Numbered from the stretch's first letter, positions 25,554 through 35,272 are shown. The stretch: 64,000 nt of DNA from an uncultured Roseateles sp. (GCF_945956965.1 NZ_CAMFJS010000016.1:44066-108065); one strand, 5' to 3'. Program-made: numbers and translations. Notes: generated by a model not told the origin, from the sequence alone.

Positions 25554-25581
25554 GGGCTTTCCCTTTTGATGCGGAAGATGC

Positions 25582-25587
25582 GATAAT
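25582..25587 (+). promoter_or_regulatory. Candidate -10 element (GATAAT) of an rpsD-rpoA-rplQ promoter
   Basis: GATAAT lies 29 bp after the rpsK stop. No convincing -35 is seen; TTTCCC sits at the 18-bp position. TTCCCGCG follows 9 nt after the hexamer, exactly as it does at the rplC promoter, which supports it as a real start. Confidence 0.4.
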
Positions 25588-25602
25588 CGACGTTTTTCCC
25601 GC

Positions 25603-25631
25603 GCCGGCGGGCACGCAAGTGCCGCGCCGGC
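25603..25631 (+). promoter_or_regulatory. Strong GNRA-capped hairpin in the rpsD leader
   Basis: GCCGGCG+GGCAC (25603-25614) pairs with GTGCC+CGCCGGC (25619-25631, one bulged G) around a GCAA tetraloop. It has no T-run, so it is not a simple terminator. Its place in the leader of rpsD suggests an S4 autoregulatory or mRNA-processing structure (inference). Confidence 0.5.
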
Positions 25632-25780
25632 TGTTTCGTTGAACTTGCAGGCGTGGTGTACTGGCGCCGAAGTTTGTAAGACCACCGTCTGAGCCGTAAA
25701 AAAACACTGGCCAGACTCGCGTGCGAGCAGTTTGCTTCCAAGCATCCGGCCGTACGTCAGATTGAATAAGGACACGCAAA

Positions 25781-26404
25781 GTGGCACGTTATCTCGGCCC
25801 CAAGGCCAAACTTTCCCGCCGTGAAGGCACCGACCTGTTCCTGAAGAGCGCTCGCCGCCCGATCAGCGACAAGGCTAAATTTGACAGCAAGCCCGGCCAA
25901 CACGGTCGCACTTCTGGCCAGCGTACTTCGGACTTCGGTCTGCAACTGCGTGAAAAGCAGAAGGTTAAGCGCATGTACGGCGTTTTGGAGCGTCAGTTCC
26001 GCCGCTACTTCGCTGAAGCCGAGCGCCGTAAGGGCTCGACCGGCACCAACCTGCTGGCTCTGCTGGAATCGCGTCTGGATAACGTTGTCTATCGCATGGG
26101 CTTCGGCTCGACCCGCGCTGAAGCACGTCAGCTCGTGTCGCACAAGGGCATCACCGTGAACGGTGAAGTCGTCAACATCGCTTCGTACCTGGTCAAGGCC
26201 GGTGACATCGTCGCCGTTCGTGAAAAGGCCAAGAAGCAGCTGCGTATCATCGACGCGCTGAAGTTGGCTGAGTCGATCGGCCTGCCGGCCTGGGTGACGG
26301 TTGACGCCACCAAGCTGGAAGGTGTGTTCAAGAAGGCGCCTGACCGTGATGAGTTCGGCGCTGAGATCAACGAATCGCTGATCGTTGAGTTGTACTCGCG
26401 TTAA
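25781..26404 (+). CDS. rpsD: 30S ribosomal protein S4 (zinc-free type)
   Basis: S4 (207 aa) starts 16S assembly and, in E. coli, represses the alpha operon. It begins with GTG after AAGGACACGCAAA. The N-terminus [19 protein letters not shown] lacks the four-Cys zinc site, so it is the C- form. The S4 RNA-binding domain covers about residues 95-160 ([22 protein letters not shown]). It is separated from rpsK by a candidate promoter and hairpin. Confidence 0.98.
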   Translation: MARYLGPKAKLSRREGTDLFLKSARRPISDKAKFDSKPGQHGRTSGQRTSDFGLQLREKQKVKRMYGVLERQFRRYFAEAERRKGSTGTNLLALLESRLDNVVYRMGFGSTRAEARQLVSHKGITVNGEVVNIASYLVKAGDIVAVREKAKKQLRIIDALKLAESIGLPAWVTVDATKLEGVFKKAPDRDEFGAEINESLIVELYSR

Positions 26405-26557
26405 TCGTTTCGCTGTTGCCGGCGGTGCCCTTTGACTAAAAAGTTAGCGGGCCCTGTCGGCGTTCCCTCGTCTGGGCTAGGCCTATCTGTGGCTCTGCCC
26501 GGTTGGTCCCTCAGCCTTATCGGTGTAACGAACCGAGGGTATTGAAAGAAAGACCTC

Positions 26558-27547
26558 ATGCAAACAAATCTGCTCAAGCCCAAATCCATCAATGTGGAAC
26601 CCCTCGGCGGTCATCGCGCGAAGGTAACGCTGGAACCGTTCGAACGCGGCTATGGCCACACGCTGGGTAACGCCCTGCGTCGCGTGCTGCTGTCTTCGAT
26701 GGTGGGTTATGCGCCGACGGAAGTGACCATTGCTGGCGTCTTGCACGAGTACTCGGCTATCGATGGCGTGCAAGAGGACGTGGTTCACATCATGCTGAAC
26801 CTCAAGGGCGTGGTGTTCCGTCTGCACAACCGTGAAGAAGTGACCCTGGTCCTGCGCAAGGAAGGTGAAGGCCCGGTAACGGCTGCTGACATCCAGACGC
26901 CGCATGACGTCGAGATCATCAACCCTGAGCACGTGATTGCCCATCTGTCGCAAGGCGGCAAGTTGGACATGCAGATCAAGGTTGAAAAGGGCCGTGGCTA
27001 TGTGCCCGGCACGATGCGCCGCTACGGCGACGAGCCGACCAAGTCGATCGGCCGTATCGTTCTGGATGCATCGTTCTCGCCCGTGCGTCGCGTGAGCTAC
27101 GCGGTTGAGAACGCTCGCGTTGAGCAGCGTACTGATCTGGACAAGCTGGTCATGGAAATCGAAACCAACGGCGCGATTTCGCCTGAGGAAGCGATCCGTG
27201 CTTCGGCCAAGATCCTGGTGGAACAACTGGCTGTGTTCGCACAGCTGCAAGGCACGGATGTGGGCGATATCTTCGACCAGCCGGCCCAGCGTTCCAGCAG
27301 CTTCGACCCGATTCTGCTGCGCCCTGTGGATGAGCTCGAGTTGACCGTTCGTTCGGCCAACTGCCTGAAGGCAGAGAACATCTACTACATCGGCGATCTG
27401 ATCCAGCGCACCGAGACCGAGTTGCTGAAGACCCCGAATCTGGGTCGCAAGTCGCTCAACGAAATCAAGGAAGTTCTGGCTTCGCGTGGTTTGACTCTGG
27501 GCGCACGCCTGGAGAACTGGCCTCCGCAAGGTCTGGACAAGCGTTAA
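26558..27547 (+). CDS. rpoA: RNA polymerase alpha subunit
   Basis: Alpha (329 aa) dimerises to start polymerase assembly. The N-terminal domain (residues 1 to about 235) shows [20 protein letters not shown]. The C-terminal domain contains [20 protein letters not shown], whose Arg is the UP-element contact, and ends with [20 protein letters not shown]. It lies 153 bp after rpsD; GAAAGAAAGACCTC precedes the ATG. Confidence 0.99.
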   Translation: MQTNLLKPKSINVEPLGGHRAKVTLEPFERGYGHTLGNALRRVLLSSMVGYAPTEVTIAGVLHEYSAIDGVQEDVVHIMLNLKGVVFRLHNREEVTLVLRKEGEGPVTAADIQTPHDVEIINPEHVIAHLSQGGKLDMQIKVEKGRGYVPGTMRRYGDEPTKSIGRIVLDASFSPVRRVSYAVENARVEQRTDLDKLVMEIETNGAISPEEAIRASAKILVEQLAVFAQLQGTDVGDIFDQPAQRSSSFDPILLRPVDELELTVRSANCLKAENIYYIGDLIQRTETELLKTPNLGRKSLNEIKEVLASRGLTLGARLENWPPQGLDKR

Positions 27548-27640
27548 TTAGTTTTTGAAAGAGGGTGGCTTTCCGCCACCCGGTGCCCCCGGGCAGTACC
27601 TGATACGGCTGCTGGGATTAATCTAGAAAGGAATAGCACC

Positions 27641-28030
27641 ATGCGTCATCGTAACGGCCTCCGTAAGCTCAACCGCACCAGCGAACACCGCAAGGCAATG
27701 TTGCGCAATATGTGCAACTCGCTGCTGCAGCACGAAGCTATCAAGACCACGCTGCCCAAGGCCAAGGAACTGCGCCGCGTTGTTGAGCCTCTGATCACCC
27801 TGGCCAAGGTGCCCACGCTGGCTAACCGCCGCCTGGCATTCGACCGCCTGCGTGACCGCGACATGGTCACCAAGTTGTTCAACGAACTGGGCCCGCGTTT
27901 CGCCGCGCGTCCGGGCGGCTACACCCGCATCTTGAAGATGGGTTTCCGCGTTGGCGACAATGCACCGATGGCCTATGTTGAACTGGTGGATCGCGCTGAA
28001 GGCGAGACCGCTGGCGAAGCCGTCGAATAA
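27641..28030 (+). CDS. rplQ: 50S ribosomal protein L17
   Basis: L17 (129 aa) lies at the back of the 50S subunit. [20 protein letters not shown] is the invariant start; [20 protein letters not shown] follows. AGAAAGGAATAGCACC supplies the ribosome site. It closes the alpha operon, with a terminator 59 bp after the stop. Confidence 0.98.
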   Translation: MRHRNGLRKLNRTSEHRKAMLRNMCNSLLQHEAIKTTLPKAKELRRVVEPLITLAKVPTLANRRLAFDRLRDRDMVTKLFNELGPRFAARPGGYTRILKMGFRVGDNAPMAYVELVDRAEGETAGEAVE

Positions 28031-28088
28031 GTTAACGGTTGCTGTGCTTGCTGGCCCTGAGGGCGAGCAAGCTCTGCTTCTGAATTGG

Positions 28089-28116
28089 AAGGCCGGCAAT
28101 TTGCTGGCCTTTTTTT
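28089..28116 (+). terminator. Rho-independent terminator of the alpha operon
   Basis: AAGGCCGGCA / TGCTGGCCTT, a 10-bp stem with one G-U pair, is followed by a T-run. It marks the end of the ribosomal protein cluster. Confidence 0.9.
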
Positions 28117-28238
28117 CGCCCATAGATATCGCGCTGCGGCCAGTCCGGTACGGGCTGCCAGGCTTAGCGCCGTAAATGCGGATAAGCTGTCGGCCCGCAC
28201 GCCGCTCAGGGCTTGCATTCTCGTCAATTCCAATTTCC

Positions 28239-30110
28239 ATGACTCGACTTCTCAAGTTCAAGGCTCTAGCGCTGCTAGCCCTGTTTTCACTCCCGTTCCT
28301 GGTGGGTTTGGCACGTGCCGATGACTTCTTGGAGCCCGAACAAGCGTTCAAGCTCACCGTCAAAGCCATTGAGGGCAACAAGCTGGCCATCAATTACGAG
28401 ATTGCTCCGGGCTATTACATGTACCGGGAGCAATTCAAGCTGGAAGCGGCTGGCGTTACGCTGGGTGCGATTGACATCCCCGCCGGGAAAACCAAGTTTG
28501 ACGAGACCTTTCAGAAGACGGTGGAGGTCTACCGGGAGGCCTTGAATGTGCCAGTGACGGTCAATCAGGCCCCGGGCAAGTTCAACTTGTCGGTGAGCGG
28601 GCAGGGCTGTGCGGACAAAGGCCTTTGCTATCCGCCCATGACGGCGGTTTTCGAGGTGAGTTTGGCTGGCTTTGGCGGCGACGGTAGCGTCAAACGAGTG
28701 GCGGCGACGGAGCCAGCGCTTGGCGTGCAAGCTGTTGAGCCTAGCGCTCAAATGTCCACCCCAAATGCTGAGCAAGGCGCTGCGGGCGCCGCTCCGGCGT
28801 CCGAGATGGGGCGTCTGGATGCGGCGCTGCAGTCGGGGCGCTTCTGGACAGTGGTGGGCGTCTTCTTTGTCGCCGGTCTGCTCTTGTCGCTCACGCCCTG
28901 CGTTTTGCCGATGTTGCCGATCTTGTCCTCCATCATCGTGGGGACGGCAGGGCCAGGCAAAGCCAGCCGCAGCCGCGGGCTGATGCTGGCGACGAGCTAT
29001 TCCCTGGGCATGGCCTTGATTTACACCGCCTTGGGCGTCGCGGCAGGTCTTGCCGGCGAAGGTTTGGCAGCCACGCTGCAAAAGCCCTGGGTCTTGGCAG
29101 CCTTTGCCGTGGCTCTGGTGCTGTTTTCTCTGTCCATGTTCGGTGCCTATGAATTGCAATTGCCAAGCGGCTTGACGGGTGGCTTGTCGCAGGCTTCGCA
29201 GCGCTTGCCGGCTGGCCGATTCTTGGGTGTTTTCGTCATGGGTGGCGTGTCGGCGCTGATCGTCAGCCCTTGTGTGGCGGCGCCTCTGGCTGGGGCATTG
29301 CTATATCTGAGTCAAACACGTGACGTGTTGTTGGGCGGTAGTGCTCTGTTTGCACTGGCTTGCGGCATGAGCGTTCCGCTGCTGCTGCTTGGTGCCTCGG
29401 CTGGCAGTCTGTTGCCCCGTGCGGGCGCTTGGATGGACGGAGTTAAGCACTTCTTCGGCATGCTTTTGCTGGCGGTCGCCTTGTGGACCGTGCAGCCAGT
29501 GCTTCCGGTTGGTGTGACGCAAGCGTTTTGGGGTGCGCTGCTGATCGGCACGGCTGCCATGCTGGGCTTGTTTCAACCTGCCCATGCCGTTCATCGCCCG
29601 CGTACCTGGTTGCGTAAGACGGCAGCAGTCGTCGCCCTTGTTTTTGGCTTGTTGCAATTGGTGGGCGCAGCGGCAGGTGGCACTGACCCGCTCAAGCCTT
29701 TGGCCGGCTTGGGTCGAGTCGAGGCGCAAAGCCTCGGCGCTGAGTCCCGCGGCGGTCTCAAATTCCAGAAGATCAGCAGCGTGGCTGAACTCGATGCCGC
29801 GATTGCCCAGGCCGGTCGCCCGGTGATGCTGGACTTCTATGCCGACTGGTGCGTTTCCTGCAAAGAGATGGAGCGCTTCACATTCAACGATCCGGCCGTC
29901 AAGGCAAAGCTCGCCGGAGCGTTGCTCCTGAAGGCCGATGTCACCGCCAACAGTGCCGAAGACCGGGCCTTGCTCAAGCGCTTCAAGTTGTTTGGCCCGC
30001 CGGGCACCATCTTCTTTGATGCTCAGGGCCAGGAGCTTGCCGGCGTGCGCGTGATCGGCTTTCAAAACGCCGAACGCTTTCTTTCTTCGCTCAATGCGGC
30101 AGGACTTTGA
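28239..30110 (+). CDS. dsbD: Thiol:disulfide interchange protein DsbD
   Basis: DsbD (623 aa) carries electrons from cytoplasmic thioredoxin across the inner membrane to periplasmic DsbC-type and cytochrome c maturation thiols. The preferred ATG at 28239 gives a signal peptide ending near ARA-DDF (residue 27). The periplasmic alpha domain holds the Cys pair in GCADKGLCYPP. The membrane domain has eight hydrophobic segments, with the redox cysteines in LTPCVLPMLP and SPCVAAPLAG. The C-terminal thioredoxin-like gamma domain shows DWCVSCKEM. An upstream in-frame start at 28176 would spoil the signal peptide. It stands alone after the ribosomal cluster; its stop codon lies inside the -35 of the tRNA promoter. 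Confidence 0.95.
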   Translation: MTRLLKFKALALLALFSLPFLVGLARADDFLEPEQAFKLTVKAIEGNKLAINYEIAPGYYMYREQFKLEAAGVTLGAIDIPAGKTKFDETFQKTVEVYREALNVPVTVNQAPGKFNLSVSGQGCADKGLCYPPMTAVFEVSLAGFGGDGSVKRVAATEPALGVQAVEPSAQMSTPNAEQGAAGAAPASEMGRLDAALQSGRFWTVVGVFFVAGLLLSLTPCVLPMLPILSSIIVGTAGPGKASRSRGLMLATSYSLGMALIYTALGVAAGLAGEGLAATLQKPWVLAAFAVALVLFSLSMFGAYELQLPSGLTGGLSQASQRLPAGRFLGVFVMGGVSALIVSPCVAAPLAGALLYLSQTRDVLLGGSALFALACGMSVPLLLLGASAGSLLPRAGAWMDGVKHFFGMLLLAVALWTVQPVLPVGVTQAFWGALLIGTAAMLGLFQPAHAVHRPRTWLRKTAAVVALVFGLLQLVGAAAGGTDPLKPLAGLGRVEAQSLGAESRGGLKFQKISSVAELDAAIAQAGRPVMLDFYADWCVSCKEMERFTFNDPAVKAKLAGALLLKADVTANSAEDRALLKRFKLFGPPGTIFFDAQGQELAGVRVIGFQNAERFLSSLNAAGL

Positions 30111-30137
30111 CGTAAACCCTAAAAAGTGCGCTATACT
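30107..30137 (+). promoter_or_regulatory. Promoter of the initiator tRNA genes
   Basis: TTGACG (30107-30112, overlapping the dsbD stop) and TATACT (30132-30137) are 19 bp apart. The predicted start lies 6-7 nt before the mature tRNA 5' end. Confidence 0.7.
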
Positions 30138-30149
30138 GCTAGCTTCAGT

Positions 30150-30226
<77 letters not shown>

Positions 30227-30274
30227 AAAAATTCAGTGGTTTGTTGGTACCGCATGCGGTCACAGCAAATAGCA

Positions 30275-30305
30275 AAAAAGAGCCGCCCAACCAGAGCGGC
30301 TTTTG
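30275..30305 (+). terminator. Terminator-like hairpin between the two tRNA genes
   Basis: AAAAGAGCCGC / GCGGCTTTT arms surround a 9-nt loop. It could end transcription after copy 1, which would leave copy 2 dependent on readthrough or on its own unseen promoter. Confidence 0.65.
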
Positions 30306-30317
30306 TTTCAGATCAGT

Positions 30318-30394
<77 letters not shown>

Positions 30395-30410
30395 AAAAAT
30401 CGTAAGTAAA

Positions 30411-30686
30411 TCAATGACTTACGTTGATAAAACGCCAGCCGAAAGGTTGGCGTTTTGCATTCCGTGCCCACTTTGTGCCCAAGCCGTGCCCAGAGAAATT
30501 TCCAACTGCCATCAAATGACCTTTGGGCTCTTGCCCAAATGACTTGGATTGGGCTGTTGGCCTATTAGTCGGAACAAACCCCGGCCATTGGGTCGTAAGT
30601 TGGGTGCGGAGCCTTGTATCCCAAAAGGGAGCGTGAGCAACTGAGTTCACCTGAGCGAATGAGTTGCATTGAGGGTCAGGCCTCAA
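30411..30686 (-). pseudogene. Possible remnant of a tyrosine integrase C-terminus
   Basis: A 91-codon frame ends in GHGLGTKWARNAKRQPFGWR, which resembles the ragged tails of phage-type integrases next to tRNA genes. No catalytic Arg, His or Tyr motif can be seen, and its end runs through the tRNA terminator hairpin. It may equally be a chance frame. The position 3' of a tRNA and the adjoining repeats are the only support. Confidence 0.2.
30429..30456 (+). terminator. Rho-independent terminator after the tRNA pair
   Basis: AAAACGCCAGCC-GAAA-GGTTGGCGTTTT is a 12-bp stem (one G-U) with a GNRA loop and A/T tracts on both sides, so it may work in both directions. Confidence 0.9.
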
Positions 30687-31231
30687 ATTTTAGGCCTCAC
30701 AAACCATTCGAAGATGCTGCTGGCCGCCGGGTAATGACAGCTCTTGGCACGAACCGGCCTCCTGAACTTCTCGTGGGAGCATGTGCGATGAAGCTGTGAC
30801 CATCAGGACGGGGATCGGTACTGAAAGGTTGACTGACGCTGCTGGTGGCTTGTTCGTCAGCGCGCCGAAACCTTGCATCAGCTGCGACCATTCGCCACGA
30901 ATGGTGAACTGCCAGCTTGCCTAAATAGGCGGATGAAGGCAATCCGTATCCAGGTGCGGCAGGGGGTGGCGAATTGCATTTGAACTTCCTTTTCGGCAGC
31001 GAGTACGGCGGGCCGACGCAAGTGCCGCCTTGTTCAGAAGACCGTGCTTGCATGGTGTGCGGCCTGGACCGGCAGCGGCGTAGCGATGGCGCGCTTTTGT
31101 ACGGAGCCGCTGCTCGCCAAAGGCTTTGCTCTGCAACTGCCTCAGGAGGAACTCCTCAGGTTTAGGGATGTTTGCAGGGGTCTGATTGGATAGCGTCCTG
31201 CTTGCCCATCAGGGGCGATTGGGGTGGTGAT
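30457..31231. other. Gene-poor accessory stretch with GTGCCC repeats
   Basis: No gene with recognisable coding character lies here. Three GTGCCC copies start at 30464, 30475 and 30486, exactly 11 bp apart. Short frames on both strands (for example 30697-31053 minus) look random. Low-confidence integrase debris may overlap its left end. The rest holds nothing I can name. Confidence 0.6.
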
Positions 31232-33967
31232 ATGCGAAAACTCACTAGGCGTTGGACGGCTGTTGCGGCTGCGTGGCTGCTGGCTGGGGCGGCTCAGGCC
31301 GATGTGGCGGTCAGCGGCAATTTCTATGTGCATCCGAGTAGCCTGCCCATTGGCCCCGGCAACACCGACCTGAGCGGCAACACGCTTGCGCTCGGCAGTG
31401 GCGGCTCCGGCTCACTTCAGATCGACAACGGTTCCTGGCTGAAGGCCGCTTCGGTGCGCTTCGCGGACGGCGGCAGCGGTATCGGGACCGGCCTCGTCAC
31501 CGGCGCAGGTTCGCGTTTGACACTGAACGGCAACGGCAATACCAACCGCCTGGAACTCGGTGCTTGGGGACAGGGCCGCTTGACCATCGCGGATGGTGCG
31601 ACCCTGGATGGGCGAGCGGATTCGGCGCTGTGCTTGCAGGGCGCTCAGTGGTGCCACAACTTCGTCGGGAACGCGGCCGGCAGCGATGCGTTGCTGACCA
31701 TCACTGGTGCCGGTTCCAGCGCGAGCCTCTTGCGCGCTTTCGTCGTCGGTGGGTTGGCGGTGTTCCGCCCGCCAATCGAAACCTTTACTTTCGGCACGCC
31801 AGGCGGCGTGACTCGCGGCCGTGTTGAGGTGCTCAATGGCGGCTCGCTAACGACCGATGGTGCAAAACTCGGCGTCGCACCCGGTGGCTCCAGTCCGCTC
31901 GGCAGCGAGCGCAGCTTCGCGTCCGTCATTGTCGATGGCCCGGGCTCGATCTGGACGGTGACTGGCGCCACGCTGGATGGCGGCGGCACCTTCGTCAATC
32001 TGGCCGAGCACGCCAATGCCTGGGGCACGCTGAGCGTCACGGGTGGTGGGCAGATGCTGGTGCAAGGCAAAGACGGCGTCGGGTCATCAGTCAACGTCGG
32101 CAGTCAGGGCGGGCGCGGCGAAATGAGCGTCAGCGGCGCTGGCTCGAACCTGCTCTTCACTGGCGACGCCGGCATCCTGAAGATCGGCCGCAACAACAGC
32201 ACGGGCGCGATGCGCATCGATGCTGGCGGCCAAGCCAGCGGCATGTACTACTTGAACGTGGGCCGAGACGGCGGCCACGGCGAGTTGACAGTGGACGGCA
32301 CAGGTAGCCGCATCCTTGTCAACGGGCAGGCGACGGCGGCCGCCAACAGCGGCAACGCAAACAATCCGGCCATGGACATCGGCCGCAACGGCACCGGCGT
32401 GGTCACGGTCAGCAATGGCGGGCGCATCGACCTCATCGCGACGAGCGCTCAGCCCAACGGCACGTCCATCAGCCTTGGGCGCGAGGCGGCCTCGTCCGGC
32501 ACGCTGAACATCTCCGGCGCGGGCTCGGTGGTCTCCATCAGCGCGGCGTCAACGCTGGCCGGCGGTGGTGCGGCCGAAGCACTGAATCCGACTGTGCGCA
32601 TCGGCCGCGACGGCTCGGGCTTTTTGTCCATCACCGGTGGCGGCAAGCTCCTCATCGATGGACAAGCCGTGTCCACGCCGACCCACGCGCGCAGCACCAG
32701 CTTGCTCATCGGCGGCAGCAGCGATGTGACGCCGGGTGGCCGAGGCATCGCGCTTGTCAGTGGCGCGGGCTCTGAGATTCTCATGACTGGCAACGACACT
32801 TACATCGGTGTCGGTCACGGTCCGCAGAGTTTCGGCCAATTGACGGTGGCCAATCAGGCCAGCGTCAGCGCCATCGGCATGAACGTCGGCCGCTCGGGCG
32901 GTGTGGGCATGCTCAATATTGACCATGCCAGCCTGAACTTCAGCGGACAGCAGACAGGGGGCACTTTGTCTGGCGCCTTTTTGTCCATCGGCCGCTCCGG
33001 CGGCGTTGGCGTTGCCAACATCAGCAATGGCAGCCAGGTGACGATCCACAACCTCGGCAACCTCGGGGCCTCGTTGAATCTGGGCGGCACCAGCACCGGC
33101 GCCTTGGGGGACGGGACGCTGACCCTGTCCGGCGGCTCCCGCATCAGCATCGAAGCTGCGCCCGGCAAAGCCTCGATGACGGTCGCGCGCGACGGCAGCG
33201 GGCTGATGCGCATCAAGGGCGGCAGCAGCGTCGACGTACTCGGCGGCGGCGTCTTCGTGGGTCGCCAGCATGGCTCAGATGGCACCTTGTTGATGAGTGA
33301 AGGCTCTAGCCTGACAACGTCCTGGCTGGGCGTGGGCCGCGACAGAACCGCCACAGGCAGCGTTGACGGCGGCACCGGCACCCTGGTCGTCAATAACAGC
33401 ACTTTGACGGCCGACACCATCGTCATCGGCAGCAACGGCTTTCTCGGCGGCAGCGGCACCATCGTCGGCAACGTCATCAACTACGGCATCTTCAGCCCCG
33501 GCAACTCGCCGGGCCAGATGCGCATCGAGGGTGGATTCACCGCCGCTGCGGGCAGTCGCCTCATCCTGGAGGTGCAGGCCGATGGCAGTGGCTACCGCAC
33601 CGACAGTGTGGTGTTTGGTAATGGCGGCACCTTGGATTTGAGTCAGTTGGCCGTTGAGTTCCGATTCCTCGGCAACACCAACCCCAATGCCTTCCTCGCC
33701 AGCGGCGGCTTCACGATTGGCACTTTCTTCCAGCAGGCCGATGCCGGTGGCGTAAGCCATGGGTTGGACCCAGCAAGCTTTGCAGGCGCACGCTTTAGCG
33801 CTCAGGCCGACGCCTATCAATTCAGCAACTTCAGTTTCAGCGCGGCAAGCGGTGCGGTCTTCACGGCGCAAGCGGTGCCGGAGCCGGGTCAGGTCTGGAT
33901 GGCCCTGCTTGGACTGGCGGCATTGGCGCGTGTTTTCCGTCGCCGCCAGGTGGGCGAATCGACCTGA
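31232..33967 (+). CDS. PEP-CTERM surface protein with T5SS/PEP-CTERM-associated repeats
   Basis: This is a 911 aa exported protein. The ATG at 31232 (after GGGGTGGTGAT) gives a signal peptide MRKLTRRWTAVAAAWLLAGA with likely cleavage after AQA; the frame opens 20 codons earlier without a signal. The body is built of at least ten units of about 40-60 residues, each with an IGR/VGR-D/N/S-G-x-G core, such as IGRDGSGFLSITGGG, VGRSGGVGMLNID, IGRSGGVGVANIS and VARDGSGLMRIKGG. This matches the repeat family shared by autotransporter passengers and PEP-CTERM proteins. The C-terminus is a sorting signal: VPEPGQ, a hydrophobic segment, then RRR. It should be processed by an exosortase, which is not in this window. 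No autotransporter barrel is present. Confidence 0.88.
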   Translation: MRKLTRRWTAVAAAWLLAGAAQADVAVSGNFYVHPSSLPIGPGNTDLSGNTLALGSGGSGSLQIDNGSWLKAASVRFADGGSGIGTGLVTGAGSRLTLNGNGNTNRLELGAWGQGRLTIADGATLDGRADSALCLQGAQWCHNFVGNAAGSDALLTITGAGSSASLLRAFVVGGLAVFRPPIETFTFGTPGGVTRGRVEVLNGGSLTTDGAKLGVAPGGSSPLGSERSFASVIVDGPGSIWTVTGATLDGGGTFVNLAEHANAWGTLSVTGGGQMLVQGKDGVGSSVNVGSQGGRGEMSVSGAGSNLLFTGDAGILKIGRNNSTGAMRIDAGGQASGMYYLNVGRDGGHGELTVDGTGSRILVNGQATAAANSGNANNPAMDIGRNGTGVVTVSNGGRIDLIATSAQPNGTSISLGREAASSGTLNISGAGSVVSISAASTLAGGGAAEALNPTVRIGRDGSGFLSITGGGKLLIDGQAVSTPTHARSTSLLIGGSSDVTPGGRGIALVSGAGSEILMTGNDTYIGVGHGPQSFGQLTVANQASVSAIGMNVGRSGGVGMLNIDHASLNFSGQQTGGTLSGAFLSIGRSGGVGVANISNGSQVTIHNLGNLGASLNLGGTSTGALGDGTLTLSGGSRISIEAAPGKASMTVARDGSGLMRIKGGSSVDVLGGGVFVGRQHGSDGTLLMSEGSSLTTSWLGVGRDRTATGSVDGGTGTLVVNNSTLTADTIVIGSNGFLGGSGTIVGNVINYGIFSPGNSPGQMRIEGGFTAAAGSRLILEVQADGSGYRTDSVVFGNGGTLDLSQLAVEFRFLGNTNPNAFLASGGFTIGTFFQQADAGGVSHGLDPASFAGARFSAQADAYQFSNFSFSAASGAVFTAQAVPEPGQVWMALLGLAALARVFRRRQVGEST

Positions 33968-34345
33968 AGTGCCCAGGGGTCTTGATGGCGCTCACTCGCC
34001 GGGGTTATCGCGCCAGGGGAGTCCCTCCAAGCTGTGCGGCACCGGACCCGGCGCTCACCTTTCGATTGATGCCGCGCGTCAATGTCGCTGGGTGAGCTGC
34101 GCGCGCATGGCCGCTGTGGCCGTGCTCGGAGTCTGCATGGATGCGGCGTTCTGCGAGCGCTTCGACGGCAAATTCAGGGTAGCCACCGCAGGCTACATTG
34201 GGGTTGAAAATTCGTCATAGCAGCCTTGTGGTGCTTGATCTGGCTGGACAATTGCTGGATCTCGGATGAGAACCTGCCACTGAGGCGTTGAGCTCTCATG
34301 GCGCCGGTGCCCGCTACGAAATTCAGGCGACCATCAAGGACTGAT
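33968..34345. other. 378-bp gap without a supported gene
   Basis: A frame continuing out of the PEP-CTERM gene region (to 34220) has no family likeness. No clear promoter, terminator or RNA gene was found. AAGGA at 34336 is the ribosome site of the next gene. Confidence 0.6.
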
Positions 34346-35272
34346 ATGCCGCAACGCTTTCCTCAATTCATGGCCCTCGGGGAAGCGCTGACGGATCTGA
34401 TTCGGGTCCAGGGCGATCACTGGTTGGCCAAGACCGGCGGCTCTACCTGGAATGTGGCACGGGCCGTTGCCGCGCTTGGGGTGCCCAGCGCTTTTGCTGG
34501 CGCGATCAGTCAATGCCATTTTGGCGACGCACTATGGCAGGCCAGCTTGGCGGCAGACCTCGACCTGCGCTTTTTGCAGCGGCTTGATCGCGCGCCCCTG
34601 CTGGCCGTGGTGCCGCAAAGCGCACCGCCCAGCTATTTCTTCATCGGTGAGAACAGCGCCGATCTGCACTTCGATCCGCAGTCTCTGCCCCAGGGCTGGC
34701 AGGCTGCGTGCCAATGGGCGCATTTCGGTGGCATCAGTTTGGCACGAGAACCCTTGGCACAGCGTTTGATGGCTGTGGCCGAGCAATTGCATGCGGCCAA
34801 GATCCCGCTCAGCTATGACCCCAATTTCCGCAATCTGATGGGGCCGGCGTATTTGGTGACCTTCGAACGCATGTGTCGTTTAGCCCAAGTTATCAAACTC
34901 TCTGACGAAGACTTGGCCGGCTTGATGCCCGATGTGCCGCCCGAGCAGGCCGTGGCGCGGGCGCGGGCCTGGAACCCTTCCGCCTGGTGGCTCTACACCT
35001 TGGGTGCGCGAGGTGCGGAGTTGTTGACGCCGCAGGGCCACTGGCGCGCGGCGCCGCCGCCAGTTGAGCTTGTGGACACGGTGGGGGCGGGGGATGCCAG
35101 CATTGCGGGCTTGCTCGTCAGCCGGCTGCGCGAGCCTTCAGCGTCGCCGTCGAGCCACCTGGCAGCTGCGGTCGCGGCTGGCACCGCTGCTTGCGCTCAG
35201 GCTGGCGCTACGCCGCCATCACTCGCAGCGGTGCGCATACTGAGCGCCCAAGTGCAGGTGTTGGCCGCTTAG
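34346..35272 (+). CDS. PfkB-family carbohydrate kinase (fructokinase-like)
   Basis: This is a 308 aa sugar kinase of the ribokinase/PfkB fold, probably phosphorylating fructose or a related sugar with ATP. The N-terminal substrate region shows MALGEALTDLI and KTGGSTWNVARAVAALG. The C-terminal signature DTVGAGDASIAGLL contains the catalytic Asp and anion hole. The start at 34346 has AAGGA at a good distance; a 16-codon upstream extension is rejected. It stands alone, so the exact sugar cannot be told from context. 2-keto-3-deoxygluconate kinase is an alternative. Confidence 0.85.
   Translation: MPQRFPQFMALGEALTDLIRVQGDHWLAKTGGSTWNVARAVAALGVPSAFAGAISQCHFGDALWQASLAADLDLRFLQRLDRAPLLAVVPQSAPPSYFFIGENSADLHFDPQSLPQGWQAACQWAHFGGISLAREPLAQRLMAVAEQLHAAKIPLSYDPNFRNLMGPAYLVTFERMCRLAQVIKLSDEDLAGLMPDVPPEQAVARARAWNPSAWWLYTLGARGAELLTPQGHWRAAPPPVELVDTVGAGDASIAGLLVSRLREPSASPSSHLAAAVAAGTAACAQAGATPPSLAAVRILSAQVQVLAA

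Noticed and set aside
31232..33967. CRISPR-like or tandem DNA repeats in the region 31.2-34.0 kb
   Set aside because: The repeats are protein-level beta-helix units with divergent DNA and no spacers of constant length.
33759..34220. 153-codon frame crossing the end of the PEP-CTERM gene
   Set aside because: It overlaps the real gene out of frame and continues into a gap without family likeness or ribosome site.
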